This document shows positions 46,767 through 55,595 of a stretch of 64,000 bases of DNA, one piece after another; the stretch's first letter is position 1; every line of letters starts with the position of its first letter. Position numbers and translations under genes: made by a program. A model generated the notes under the pieces. The model did no database searches. It was not told where the DNA came from and saw only the letters and a list, made by a program, of their open reading frames with translations. Source of the DNA: Clostridiaceae bacterium OM02-2AC (GTDB lineage Bacteria > Bacillota_I > Bacilli_A > Erysipelotrichales > Erysipelotrichaceae); assembly GCA_003481775.1 (NCBI GenBank), contig QULU01000022.1, forward strand, positions 1 to 64,000, read 5' to 3'.

Positions 46767-47765
46767 TTATTTCATATGGATTCCTCGATACAGACACTGC
46801 CCGATTTCTTCCTCACGAAGCGATCCCAGCTTATCCTGCCATTTCAACAGAAAAAACGGATCACGCAGCAATTTTCGCCCGAGCAGCACATAATCACAGC
46901 GCTCCTCCTGCAGGATCTGCTCAATTTCCGATTCTCTTGTAATACACCCGACTCCCATGACTGGTAACGTCGTCATGGTACGGATTTTTTCCGCATACGG
47001 AATCTGATACAGCGGGTACGCATGCACAGCGCCTGTGTTCAAGCCGCCGCTGGATACGGAAATCGCAGCAGCACCGGCATCCTCAATCACCTGTACCACA
47101 GATTTCATATCCTCCGGATGCAGACCGCCTGCTTCATACTCCTCCGCAGAAATACGAACGATGATATCCCCCTCAAAATTATCCCGACAGCCCTCCACAA
47201 TACGGCGAAGCAGCAGCGTTCTATCCTCTCCATACGCATCACTGCGCTGATTGGTGAGCGGTGATAAAAACTGATTGATCAGATAGCCGTGGGCAGCATG
47301 TACCTCTACAAAATCATACCCAAGCTCCCGCGCCCAGCGACTTGCAAATTCAAAGTTCACAATCAGCTCATTGATACCGGCCTCATCCAGACCGATCACA
47401 TCCTCCTGATCCATTGCACCGTATTTCTGATTACCAAAGGTATTTTTCATACCGGCATGATTCAGCTGAATACCGATTTTCACTCCATAGGCATGAACGC
47501 AGTCCACGATGTCCTTCAAAATCTGACGCTGTCTCGGTGTAAATATTCCCAGACACGCGTCATTGATATAGCCATGGGCATTCACTGCCGTTGCTTCCTG
47601 TACGATAAAGGCAGGCCGCCCCTTGGCAAGGGTATCGTAATGCGCAACATGATGCAGATTTCCCACACCATCCTTTGTTTTCACCATATAGGTACACATG
47701 GCAGGTACTCCGATGCGATTGCTCAGCTCCATATGACCCAGCTTGTTTTTTTCAAAAACCTTCAA
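46767..47765 (-). CDS. NADH:flavin oxidoreductase, old yellow enzyme family
   Basis: A 332-residue TIM-barrel FMN enzyme. Seen: RIGVPAMCTYM (FMN-contact start), QLNHAGMK (His/Asn substrate pair), DFVEVHAAHGYLINQFLSPLTNQRSDAYG (family signature region) and YVLLGRKLLRDPFF near the end. It lacks the extra FeS and FAD domains of 2,4-dienoyl-CoA reductase. It probably reduces activated C=C bonds with NAD(P)H, physiological substrate unknown. It stands 17 bases after the ABC-F gene and may be co-transcribed with it. Confidence 0.92.
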   Translation of the reverse strand: MKVFEKNKLGHMELSNRIGVPAMCTYMVKTKDGVGNLHHVAHYDTLAKGRPAFIVQEATAVNAHGYINDACLGIFTPRQRQILKDIVDCVHAYGVKIGIQLNHAGMKNTFGNQKYGAMDQEDVIGLDEAGINELIVNFEFASRWARELGYDFVEVHAAHGYLINQFLSPLTNQRSDAYGEDRTLLLRRIVEGCRDNFEGDIIVRISAEEYEAGGLHPEDMKSVVQVIEDAGAAAISVSSGGLNTGAVHAYPLYQIPYAEKIRTMTTLPVMGVGCITRESEIEQILQEERCDYVLLGRKLLRDPFFLLKWQDKLGSLREEEIGQCLYRGIHMK

Positions 47766-47781
47766 GTGAATCCCTTCTTTC

Positions 47782-49635
47782 TTAGTTTTCTACTTTCTCA
47801 CTGTATTCTTCCCACTTTTGCATCAGATTTTCAATTTCATTGTGAACAAGATCAATTTTTTCATCCAGCTCCTGCATTTTATGATAATCGTGGTAATACT
47901 CCGGTTCAAAGCGCAGCTCCCGAAGGCCTTCCAGCTCCTCCTCCTTCACCGCAATCTTCTTTTCCAGCTTACTGATTTCCTTACCATAATTGATATAGCG
48001 CTCCGGCTTTGCACTGTCTTTTTTCACCGGCTGCTTCTTTTCCACCGGGGGAACCTTATCCCGGTTCATATATTCCTCATAGGTCAGCGGATAATAGACC
48101 GCTTTCCCGTCATCGATCACCAGAATTGCGGTTGCCAGCTTACTGATAAAGTAACGGTCATGAGAAACAAACAGCATCGTTCCCTCATAATCCTTCAATG
48201 ACTCCTCCAGCGCTTCTTTTCCGATGAGGTCCAGATGATTGGTCGGCTCATCCATCAAAAGGAAATTGGGGTGCGACAGCATCAGCTTCACAAAGCTCAG
48301 CCGTACCTTTTCCCCTCCGGACAGGCAGTCAACGGTTTTGAAAACCTCTTCACCGGTAAAGAGAAAGCATCCCAGTGCAGTACGCACCTCGGTGCGATTC
48401 AAATCCGGGAAGTCATTCCACACCTCTTCCAGCACGGTATTCGCACTGTTGAACTGCGCAAGCTCCTGATCAAAATAACCGACCTCGATCTGATGACCGA
48501 GCAGAAAGCTGCCAGACAGCGGCTCCACCTGCTTCATCAGCGTTTTCATGAAGGTTGACTTCCCTTTTCCGTTTGGTCCGATCACTGCGATCTTGGCAGA
48601 TTGCATAACCTCCAGATTCACCGTACATAAGGGCCGGTCATAGCCAATCGTTAAATCCTGTACCTCCAGAACCCGTTTACCGCCCTTTACATTGGGCACA
48701 AAGCGGGCATTAAAGCTTTTCTCATTGCTTTTGGGATCCTCAATACGTTCCATACGATCCAGATATTTGATTTTTGACTGTGCAAAGGCAGCCTTGTTTT
48801 TCTTATACCGGAATTTTTCTATCAGCTCCTCCATTCGCTGAATTTCCTTCTGCTGGCGAATATAAGCGCTTTTCTGCTGTTCCAAATCACTTTTTTTCAC
48901 ATTCACGTAATTGCTGTAATTTCCCGGATACCGCCGCATGACGCCGTATTCGATTTCATAGACGACATCCACGACATCATCCAGAAACATACGGTCATGG
49001 GATACGAGGACAACTGCCTTGGGATAGCGTTTCACATAGCCCTCCAGCCACTCGATCGTATCAATATCCAGATGGTTGGTCGGCTCATCCAGCAGCAGGA
49101 CATCCGGCTTGCTCAGCAGCAGCTTCACAAATGCCAGCCGTGTCTTCTGTCCTCCGGAAAACGTTGCAATCGGACGTTTGAGGTCTTCCTCCTGAAATCC
49201 GAATTTCGTGAATATCGTCATCATTTCACTGCGGTAGGTATAGCCGCCCATCTCCTCGAAGCGCTGCTGTACATCCGCATAGGCATTCAGCACAGCCTCG
49301 CTGTGGTCACTGCACATCCGTTCACTAAGCTCCTCCAGCCGTTTTCCAACCGCCTTCACCTGTTCAAAGGCTAGCTCCATTTCCTCCTCAACGATGACAT
49401 TCTCATCCGCAAAGGTCGTCTGTGCCAAATATCCGATACGCAGCTTGTTTTCCTTATGAATTTCTCCGGCATCCAGCAATTCCGTTTCCGCAATCACACG
49501 CAGCAGCGTTGTTTTTCCACAGCCGTTTCTTCCGACAATGGCGATTTTCTCTGTATTTCTTACTTCAAACTGTATGTTCTCAAATACGGTCGTAGCACCG
49601 TAATATTTGCTTCCTTTATGAATCTGATATTTCAT
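47782..49635 (-). CDS. ABC-F family ATPase, translation-factor-like
   Basis: A 617-residue cytosolic protein. Domain 1: GRNGCGKTTLL, FSGGQKTRLAFVKLL, LLDEPTNHLD. Domain 2: GPNGKGKSTFMK, LSGGEKVRLSFVKL, LMDEPTNHLD. A C-terminal coiled coil (about 540-615) rich in Glu/Lys follows. Length and coiled coil match the Uup/YdiF type of ABC-F proteins that act on ribosomes rather than transport. The ATG at 49635 is preferred by distance from AAGGTGGAG; a GTG at 49644 is also in frame. Unlike the ABC-F gene at 12173, no leader hairpin was seen. Confidence 0.88.
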   Translation of the reverse strand: MKYQIHKGSKYYGATTVFENIQFEVRNTEKIAIVGRNGCGKTTLLRVIAETELLDAGEIHKENKLRIGYLAQTTFADENVIVEEEMELAFEQVKAVGKRLEELSERMCSDHSEAVLNAYADVQQRFEEMGGYTYRSEMMTIFTKFGFQEEDLKRPIATFSGGQKTRLAFVKLLLSKPDVLLLDEPTNHLDIDTIEWLEGYVKRYPKAVVLVSHDRMFLDDVVDVVYEIEYGVMRRYPGNYSNYVNVKKSDLEQQKSAYIRQQKEIQRMEELIEKFRYKKNKAAFAQSKIKYLDRMERIEDPKSNEKSFNARFVPNVKGGKRVLEVQDLTIGYDRPLCTVNLEVMQSAKIAVIGPNGKGKSTFMKTLMKQVEPLSGSFLLGHQIEVGYFDQELAQFNSANTVLEEVWNDFPDLNRTEVRTALGCFLFTGEEVFKTVDCLSGGEKVRLSFVKLMLSHPNFLLMDEPTNHLDLIGKEALEESLKDYEGTMLFVSHDRYFISKLATAILVIDDGKAVYYPLTYEEYMNRDKVPPVEKKQPVKKDSAKPERYINYGKEISKLEKKIAVKEEELEGLRELRFEPEYYHDYHKMQELDEKIDLVHNEIENLMQKWEEYSEKVEN

Positions 49636-49668
49636 CATCTCCACCTTCTTTTGTTAGATTCGTAAAAT

Positions 49669-50961
49669 TTATTTGGCCGCATTGATACCGCTGGCAAAGG
49701 AGGCAGCTGCCTGTCGTGAAATCTTCTCCCCGTTCTTCCGCCAGTTATCGGCATCCTCTTTATTTGATACATAGGCAAAATCTATTTCCAGCCCTTGCAT
49801 GCCGTCCGCATCCACAAAGGTCTGGTTTTCCTTACGGGCATTTTCACTGCCCTTTCCTGCCATGGTTGCACGTCCACCCGCTTCCCGGATATTGGAATAC
49901 ATATCATAGCCGCCGCTGATCAGCGGACTCGCTCCGACACCGGGATTGTTCGCATCCGTATAAGCACTGCCGCTCATCTTCAGCTTCTTTTCCAGACCGT
50001 ACATAATGTTTTTCCCAAGTGTAGGGCTGCTGTAGGCACTGTGCCAGATTTCCACACCGCTCACACTCTCATCGGGATTCGTATTGAATCGCAGATAAAT
50101 ATAATAGCGTGCATGCTTTTGATACCCGTCAGCCAGTCTGCCGTCTTTTCCATAGGCAGGCTTCGGCTGCTTTGACGCTTCGCTTTTCGTTATTTCCACC
50201 CGCAGACCATATTTCTCAAGCTCTTCCTTCATCCATACGGCTGCCTTGTAGGTTTCCTTATATTCTGTGATTCCATTCCCTTTATTTCCCTCATCCGGGA
50301 CATAGGTAAGATCCGTATTCATTCCATAGGGGTCCAGCAGAACATCAATATCTCCCTCTTTGGGCTTGGCTTTTTCCACAGATAAAAACAGATAGTTCTG
50401 ATCCAGCCTGATATCGTAATCCTTCAACAGGTCCTGATCTGCAATCAGCTTTATCTCATGGACATTTCCCTTGCGCTGAACCGTGGTAAAGGCATCCGAA
50501 TGCAGCGTGCGATCGAAGATAACCCGCTTCTTCACCAGATTATCAATAACCGTTACCTCATAATAGCCGGGATTGAGATCCTCCAGTGTGATTTTCTGAT
50601 CCGCTGTGGAATCCATTGTCATCGGAATGGTTTCATCTGTACACAGGTTATGCAGCTCCACTGTTTTTCCTGCCAGCTCATCCTTATCGCTTTTCGCATC
50701 ATATGTCTGCGTATACAGCCCTAAGGATTCTCCATAAAAGACATAGTCCCTGACCGTCATCGTATCGGCAGCCTTTTTGTTTAACAAATGTATCGTTTCT
50801 TCACTGTTCAAGCCGCAGACAGTGAATTTTTTAGCTTCTTCCTTTTTCTGCGGAAACAGCAGTCCTGCGACTGCATACAAAACGAGTGCAACCAGCAGAA
50901 TCAGCGGTACTGCAATTTTCCAGCGTACCTTATATTTTCTTTGTCGAGGTGCGTATGCCAT
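49669..50961 (-). CDS. N-acetylmuramoyl-L-alanine amidase-like protein with lost zinc-site motifs
   Basis: A 430-residue protein with one N-terminal membrane helix (about 15-38), so most of it is outside the cell. Residues ~45-215 form a beta-rich region with no domain I know. The C-terminal ~210 residues follow the Amidase_3 fold (VLLDPYGMN, then ITEYKETYKAAVWM, HARYYIYLRFN and GLEIDFAYVSN). Active enzymes have DPGHGG and an SIHxN His; here the first motif is DPYGMN and the second is LRFN, so both zinc His ligands appear missing while one Glu remains. It may bind peptidoglycan or regulate a true amidase. The gene follows licD by 27 bases. Confidence 0.7.
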   Translation of the reverse strand: MAYAPRQRKYKVRWKIAVPLILLVALVLYAVAGLLFPQKKEEAKKFTVCGLNSEETIHLLNKKAADTMTVRDYVFYGESLGLYTQTYDAKSDKDELAGKTVELHNLCTDETIPMTMDSTADQKITLEDLNPGYYEVTVIDNLVKKRVIFDRTLHSDAFTTVQRKGNVHEIKLIADQDLLKDYDIRLDQNYLFLSVEKAKPKEGDIDVLLDPYGMNTDLTYVPDEGNKGNGITEYKETYKAAVWMKEELEKYGLRVEITKSEASKQPKPAYGKDGRLADGYQKHARYYIYLRFNTNPDESVSGVEIWHSAYSSPTLGKNIMYGLEKKLKMSGSAYTDANNPGVGASPLISGGYDMYSNIREAGGRATMAGKGSENARKENQTFVDADGMQGLEIDFAYVSNKEDADNWRKNGEKISRQAAASFASGINAAK

Positions 50962-50988
50962 GAATATCCCTCCGTTTTCTAAATGATG

Positions 50989-51816
50989 TCATCGTTCAAG
51001 CGTAATCTGCAGTTCAATATCCTTGATATGCTTGGGTACCTGATCCTTTAACGGCGGATAGCTCATATGCTGAGTAGATACTTCAACATCCAGCATATCC
51101 TTCGGCCGCTTCGGTACCGGCAGCATGGCATCCTCAAATTCCATATACTGGATAGGAAAAACACTTTCCATACTGTATACAACCGGATGAAAAAAGGAAT
51201 TAAAGGTCCAAGTCAGATCATAGCCAATCAACGCGGAGTTTTTATTGATCTCCCCGTATTTTTTCGCGTTGCGTACAAACCGGCGCTTTAAAAGCAGCGG
51301 ATTGCAGTGCAGGTTCTCAAAGAAGGCAATCAAAACCATCAGAATACCATTGCGCACACGCCATATAAAATCCTTTGCTTTGTTTTCGCTTACGTGATCC
51401 AGTACGAAAATATCAATGAACAAGCCGTCACTGTCCTTGCATTTATTCTTTAACAGAGCGTTGTATTCCACACAATAGGTGCCTTTTTTTCGTACCTTCA
51501 TCGGCGGAACCAGCACATTATACTCGCTGTGGGTTTCAAAGCACTGCGTGATATAGGCATCGCCCAATTCATGAACCACCCTTTGGAATTTTTCATAGTC
51601 CTCGCGCAGCATTCCGATATCCGCATCATCATCCCATGGAATAAAGCCTTTATGCCGGACTGCCCCAAGGGCACTTCCCCCGGTCAGCCAGTAGCGAATG
51701 TTATGCTTTTTGCACAATGCATCTATATTCTTCAGCATTTCCAGAAGTACGAGCTGTACATCCCGAACGGTAATGCTGGTACCATCTTCTTTTGTCTTTA
51801 ATATGTACTCTTTCAT
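50989..51816 (-). CDS. LicD-family phosphotransferase
   Basis: A 275-residue protein. It has the nucleotidyltransferase-like LicD core: KHNIRYWLTGGSALGAVRH followed by GFIPWDDDADIGM, the metal-binding Asp run. LicD enzymes transfer phosphocholine, or other phospho-alcohol groups, from CDP-linked donors to teichoic acids or surface glycans. The acceptor here is unknown. It is upstream of the amidase-like membrane protein, so both may concern the cell surface. Confidence 0.9.
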   Translation of the reverse strand: MKEYILKTKEDGTSITVRDVQLVLLEMLKNIDALCKKHNIRYWLTGGSALGAVRHKGFIPWDDDADIGMLREDYEKFQRVVHELGDAYITQCFETHSEYNVLVPPMKVRKKGTYCVEYNALLKNKCKDSDGLFIDIFVLDHVSENKAKDFIWRVRNGILMVLIAFFENLHCNPLLLKRRFVRNAKKYGEINKNSALIGYDLTWTFNSFFHPVVYSMESVFPIQYMEFEDAMLPVPKRPKDMLDVEVSTQHMSYPPLKDQVPKHIKDIELQITLER

Positions 51817-52206
51817 TATAAATCACCATGTTATATTATAGAAGATAAAGATAACGAACACAACGGTTTTCAAAAAATATCACAAAAAGGTAAGAAACCA
51901 TGATGCGAGATCACTAAAATAACAGAGTCATCGGTAATATTTGAAAGAACCGGACTTTTTTTGTAGTCCAAATGCGTCATGGAGTGCAGAACAACCATAA
52001 AGCATGTGAAGTAAACACTATGAATACGAGAATCCGCATCATGCTAAACCGTCCTGAGGAGCGTATTGTTTATCGATCTGCTATGAAATACCCTTTTACA
52101 TAAAAATATAACAAAAAATCAAAAATTTGCGGATTTTTTAGGAATTTGACAGTTTCCATACGTATAGAAGGGGGTAAGGAGCCCTTACAGAATGGAGGAC
52201 ATATAA

Positions 52207-53127
52207 ATGTCAAATGCAATGAATCAACTCAACTACCGTAACGATCTATTTTTTAAGTACGCCCTTTCCCGTGAGGATGAAGGCTCCGTGTACGCACGCA
52301 ACACCATTATTGAACGTGTTACCGGAATCAGGGTAAAGGAAAGCACCGTACTCAATCCCAATCTGGATCCGGGCATCATCGGAAAGAAGCGCATCATTCT
52401 GGATGTCCATGTGAAGGATGAACAGAATCATCATTTCAATATTGAGATGCAGACGACCTACAAGGGAATAGCGGAAATGATGCGCTTTGAATTTTACGGA
52501 GCCAGAGCATTGAATAATCAGCTGAAAAGCGGTGAATTCTATGATCAATTAAAGCCGGTTTATCAAATCATATTCATCGATGAATATGCATGGAACAACA
52601 GAAATCTGATCAATCAATATCAGATGCGCAATGAGCAGGGAGAAGAGGAAAGTGGCTATCCGCTCATCCTTCGTACCTTTGTACATATGCCGGTGATCAA
52701 TGACATCGTAAAGGAGAAAGAAATGCAGAGGTTGAATGACTTTGAACAATTGGTATACCTGTTTGAAAATAATGAAAAAAATGATATACTGAAGTCAAAG
52801 GAAAGGCTGGTGAAGGGATTCATGAACAAGTATGAGGAAATGCAGAAGGATGATGAGCTGTGGTCAACGGCTATGGCGAGTCAGATGGGAGAAGCACGTT
52901 ATCGCAACGGCTTGCGTGACAGCTTTGAAGAGGGAAAAGCTGCCGGAAAAATGGAAGGAGAGAGACAGCTCTTACACAAACTTATTGAAATCAAGTACCA
53001 TGAGGATTGTGCAACGTGGCTGCAGGCATTAACGGAGGAACAGATGCATATCGTATCCACCTTACTTCTGGAATGTGACACCTTCGAAGCTGTCAAAAAG
53101 CAATTAAATAAAACTGATGCGAAATAA
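52207..53127 (+). CDS. Rpn/PD-(D/E)XK transposase-like nuclease
   Basis: A 306-residue protein of the PF12784-type group. Seen: YRNDLFFKYALS at the start, then the nuclease core ILDVHVKDEQNHHFNIEMQ (Asp…E-x-Q, the E-x-K variant), followed by YGARALNNQLKSGEFYDQL. Related Rpn proteins promote recombination and are calcium-dependent DNA endonucleases in E. coli. The C-terminal Lys/Glu-rich part resembles phage or mobile copies that occur many times per genome in this group. GGAGG precedes the ATG. A broken partial duplicate follows at 53263. Confidence 0.85.
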   Translation: MSNAMNQLNYRNDLFFKYALSREDEGSVYARNTIIERVTGIRVKESTVLNPNLDPGIIGKKRIILDVHVKDEQNHHFNIEMQTTYKGIAEMMRFEFYGARALNNQLKSGEFYDQLKPVYQIIFIDEYAWNNRNLINQYQMRNEQGEEESGYPLILRTFVHMPVINDIVKEKEMQRLNDFEQLVYLFENNEKNDILKSKERLVKGFMNKYEEMQKDDELWSTAMASQMGEARYRNGLRDSFEEGKAAGKMEGERQLLHKLIEIKYHEDCATWLQALTEEQMHIVSTLLLECDTFEAVKKQLNKTDAK

Positions 53128-53182
53128 GTTATTCTATACATAATAATTGTGAATTTCTTTTCTATACCGTAAACAAAAGGTT

Positions 53183-53206
53183 CTCAGCACATGAAGTGCT
53201 GAGGCT
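53183..53206 (+). terminator. Terminator after the Rpn-like gene
   Basis: CTCAGCAC (53183-53190) pairs with GTGCTGAG (53196-53203) with a 5-base loop; a modest T-stretch follows. Confidence 0.65.
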
Positions 53207-53262
53207 TTTCATATGGTTCATACAAATATCATTTTTATCTATGTGGTTGATATACTGAAAAA

Positions 53263-53637
53263 GGTAAAGAAAATCCAAAGGTTGAATGACTTTGAACAGC
53301 TGGTGTATCTGTTTGAAAGTAATGAAAAAAATGATAAGCTGAAGTCAAAAGAGAGGCTGATGAAGGTATTCATACCCAAAGGCACCAAGTGAACAAGTAC
53401 GAGGAAATACAGAAGAATGACGAGCTGTGGTCAACCGCAATGGCGATTCAATTGAGAGAAGCACGTTACCGCTATGACTTTGAGGACAGCTTTGAAAAGA
53501 GAAAAGCAGCGGGAAAGATGGAAGAAGACAGGCAACGCTTACACAAACTCATAGAAATGAAATATCATGAGGATCATACGACATGGCTTTGCACTTTGAC
53601 AGCAGAACAAATTGAGACATCTCCAATCTCATTTTAA
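53263..53637 (+). pseudogene. Broken partial duplicate of the Rpn-like gene
   Basis: The stretch matches the last third of the gene at 52207 almost word for word (…GGTTGAATGACTTTGAACA…, then GAAAGGCTG-type text). A 17-base insertion (ACCCAAAGGCACCAAGT) after the shared ATTCAT breaks the frame. After the insertion the copy stays open from a GTG at 53389 for 82 codons, ending at 53637 well short of the parent end. No own binding site was seen. It is most likely a relic of local duplication. Confidence 0.8.
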
Positions 53638-53869
53638 CCTGTGATACTTTTCAGGAATTCAAGGGTCAAGTAGAAAGTAAAAAATAATACATAAAACCGC
53701 CTATAAACAACACCATCCACCTTATATAATGGGTGCTTTCTCTTTTACGTATGTTAGGAAACCGTAATGACTCATTTTTCACATTTCTGCTTGTATGATA
53801 CAATCGTTATCCCCCGTATTTCCTCCATATATAGCCTTTCCATATAACTCGACATATATATCGGTTTTT

Positions 53870-53933
53870 CGTTAATGCAAACGGTAATGCGTTTAATATA
53901 ACGTCTATTCGTTATTTTTATAACGTTTTAACG
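53870..53933 (+). promoter_or_regulatory. Operator array upstream of XRE gene 1 (three sites, 20-bp period)
   Basis: Three inverted repeats of CGTTA-N(4-6)-TAACG type start at 53870 (CGTTA-ATGC-AAACG), 53890 (CGTTT-AATA-TAACG) and 53910 (CGTTA-TTTTTA-TAACG), exactly 20 bp apart. A shorter CGTT-TT-AACG (53924-53933) overlaps the last. A TACAAT -10 box (53937-53942) lies right behind the array. The XRE protein encoded from 53967 is the likely binder. Confidence 0.75.
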
Positions 53934-53966
53934 TATTACAATACATATGGAGGGAGGAAGATTGTC

Positions 53967-54296
53967 ATGGATTATCTGAAAAAACTAAAGTTTCTTATGA
54001 AGCAGCATGAGCTCAATGAAAATCAACTGGCTAAGAAAGCGGATGTACCGCAAAGTACCATCAATTCCTTATTCCAGAAAAACAACCTTCCTACGATTTC
54101 AACATTAGAGGCATTATTGGAAGCCCTGGATATGACCCTGAGTGAATTTTTCTACGATGATGCGCTTATGAAGAAACATGAACTGGAAGAACAAAACTTA
54201 TTGAGTAAATGGAGTTTCATGACAAAAGAGCAGAAAAACGGGGTACTCTTGCTTATTGATCTGCTGTTAAACACCGGCTCTAAAAGGGCTCATTGA
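53967..54296 (+). CDS. Small XRE-family repressor, paralogue 1
   Basis: A 109-residue protein. Residues about 4-62 form a Cro/CI-type HTH (LKFLMKQHELNENQLAKKAD, then QSTINSLFQKNN). The C-terminal 45 residues are helical (ALMKKHELEEQNLLSKW) and probably serve dimerisation. It is about 75% identical by eye to the paralogue at 55104. GGAGGG precedes the ATG. The promoter is overlaid by the palindromic array at 53870, implying autoregulation. No partner gene is co-transcribed before the terminator at 54319. Confidence 0.9.
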   Translation: MDYLKKLKFLMKQHELNENQLAKKADVPQSTINSLFQKNNLPTISTLEALLEALDMTLSEFFYDDALMKKHELEEQNLLSKWSFMTKEQKNGVLLLIDLLLNTGSKRAH

Positions 54297-54318
54297 TAAA
54301 AGAAGCACGATAAAAGAC

Positions 54319-54357
54319 CACTGCTGCTGCGAGGATTTCCGGCAGTGATTTTTTTTT
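54319..54357 (+). terminator. Terminator of XRE gene 1
   Basis: CACTGC (54319-54324) pairs with GCAGTG (54342-54347) and a run of T follows. The remaining 54360-55005 (about 650 bases) shows no gene I can support. Confidence 0.75.
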
Positions 54358-55008
54358 GCGTTGCTATGCATTTCATTATCGGCATCCTGTGTCTGTGCTG
54401 CACAGACATCCACGAGCAGTTGTCGCAAGCAAGCACTCCCATTACACAGCCTGTCTTTTCTCCACCACCGTTGTGATGATGTGCAACGGCTGCTATGCCA
54501 TCCTGCTGTTTCCCTTGATCCGGATATAGAAGCGTTATTCTTTTTCTGATACTGCATGCTTATCGTATAAGGGAAAGGAATACGCAAAGCACTTGCTTCG
54601 GATAACGCAATAAAGAAAAACAGAAGCCCTACTTGATTCGCCTTTCCATCTTGTTTACATTCCATATACACAATTCGTAAAGCAACGCCATGAAATTCTG
54701 AATGCAGCCACTGAATACAAGCTATTCTATACCACAGCGCTCATCATCCGTTTGCGCTAAGCAGTCTTACACAACAGGTATCAGTACATAATGAAGTTCG
54801 TGCAGCTCATTAGCCGATATCATTATGTACACCACGAGCCGGCACATGAGAAACGCAGTATAAGCATGATATACGGGCAAAGGATATGGTATAGGAGTAT
54901 GTAAGATGCTCTATAAAAAGCCCATTTTCACTATAGCGATCATCCAGTAATCGAAATCCCTGAATTTCTGCATTCTTTTCATTTAACATGACATATTTAA
55001 CATTTTTC

Positions 55009-55072
55009 CGTTAATACTAACGTTTATACGTTATATATAACGCCTTTGCGTTAGTTTTACAACGTTTTATCG
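55009..55072 (+). promoter_or_regulatory. Operator array upstream of XRE gene 2 (three sites, 20-bp period)
   Basis: Sites start at 55009 (CGTTA-ATAC-TAACG, perfect), 55029 (CGTTA-TATA-TAACG, perfect) and 55049 (CGTTA-GTTTTA-CAACG, one mismatch). The 20-bp steps and the N4, N4, N6 spacer order match the array of XRE gene 1, and a TACAAT -10 box follows at 55076-55081. Confidence 0.78.
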
Positions 55073-55103
55073 TATTACAATAGATACAGGACAGGAGGTC
55101 GCC

Positions 55104-55427
55104 ATGGATTATTTAGAGAAGCTAAAAGTACTGATGAAGCAGCATAATCTTACGGAATACAAGCTCGCGCAGAAAGCGGATGTTGCACAAAGCACGATCA
55201 ATTCCTTATTCCGCAAAAATAATCTTCCGACGATACCTACGCTGGAATCCCTGCTGATCGCAATGGATATGACACTGAGTGAGTTCTTCTACGATGAAGC
55301 ACTTATGAAAAAGCACGAGCTGGAAGAACAGAATTTATTAAAGAAATGGGGACTTTTGACAAAGGATCAGAAGCAGGCCATCCTGAAGCTGATCGAACTG
55401 CTGCTGGATAGCAGCTGTAAAAATTAA
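55104..55427 (+). CDS. Small XRE-family repressor, paralogue 2
   Basis: A 107-residue protein with the same layout as the gene at 53967: HTH at about 4-62 (LKVLMKQHNLTEYKLAQKAD, then QSTINSLFRKNN) and a helical tail (ALMKKHELEEQNLLKKW). The recognition helix QSTINSLF is identical in both, so they should bind the same site. AGGAGG precedes the ATG. Its own three-site array lies at 55009. Like its sister it is monocistronic and ends at a terminator (55442). Confidence 0.9.
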   Translation: MDYLEKLKVLMKQHNLTEYKLAQKADVAQSTINSLFRKNNLPTIPTLESLLIAMDMTLSEFFYDEALMKKHELEEQNLLKKWGLLTKDQKQAILKLIELLLDSSCKN

Positions 55428-55441
55428 ACACTACAAATATG

Positions 55442-55473
55442 AAGCTGCCGAAATTGATTCGGCAGCTTTTTAT
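55442..55473 (+). terminator. Terminator of XRE gene 2
   Basis: AAGCTGCCGAA (55442-55452) pairs with TTCGGCAGCTT (55458-55468), and T residues follow. Confidence 0.85.
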
Positions 55474-55595
55474 TTAAGTTTGGATTTGTAGAGGTACTGT
55501 GAACGTACCAGTTACGTGTATCTGAACACGAAAAAACGTTTTGATGAATGCGCATGCATTCATTAGAAGCCGCTTGCTCTATAGCTGGCGGTCGT

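Noticed and set aside
54267..54671. 134-codon minus-strand frame between the XRE genes
   Set aside because: It crosses the XRE terminator, has no binding site, and its Ser/Cys-rich text looks non-coding.
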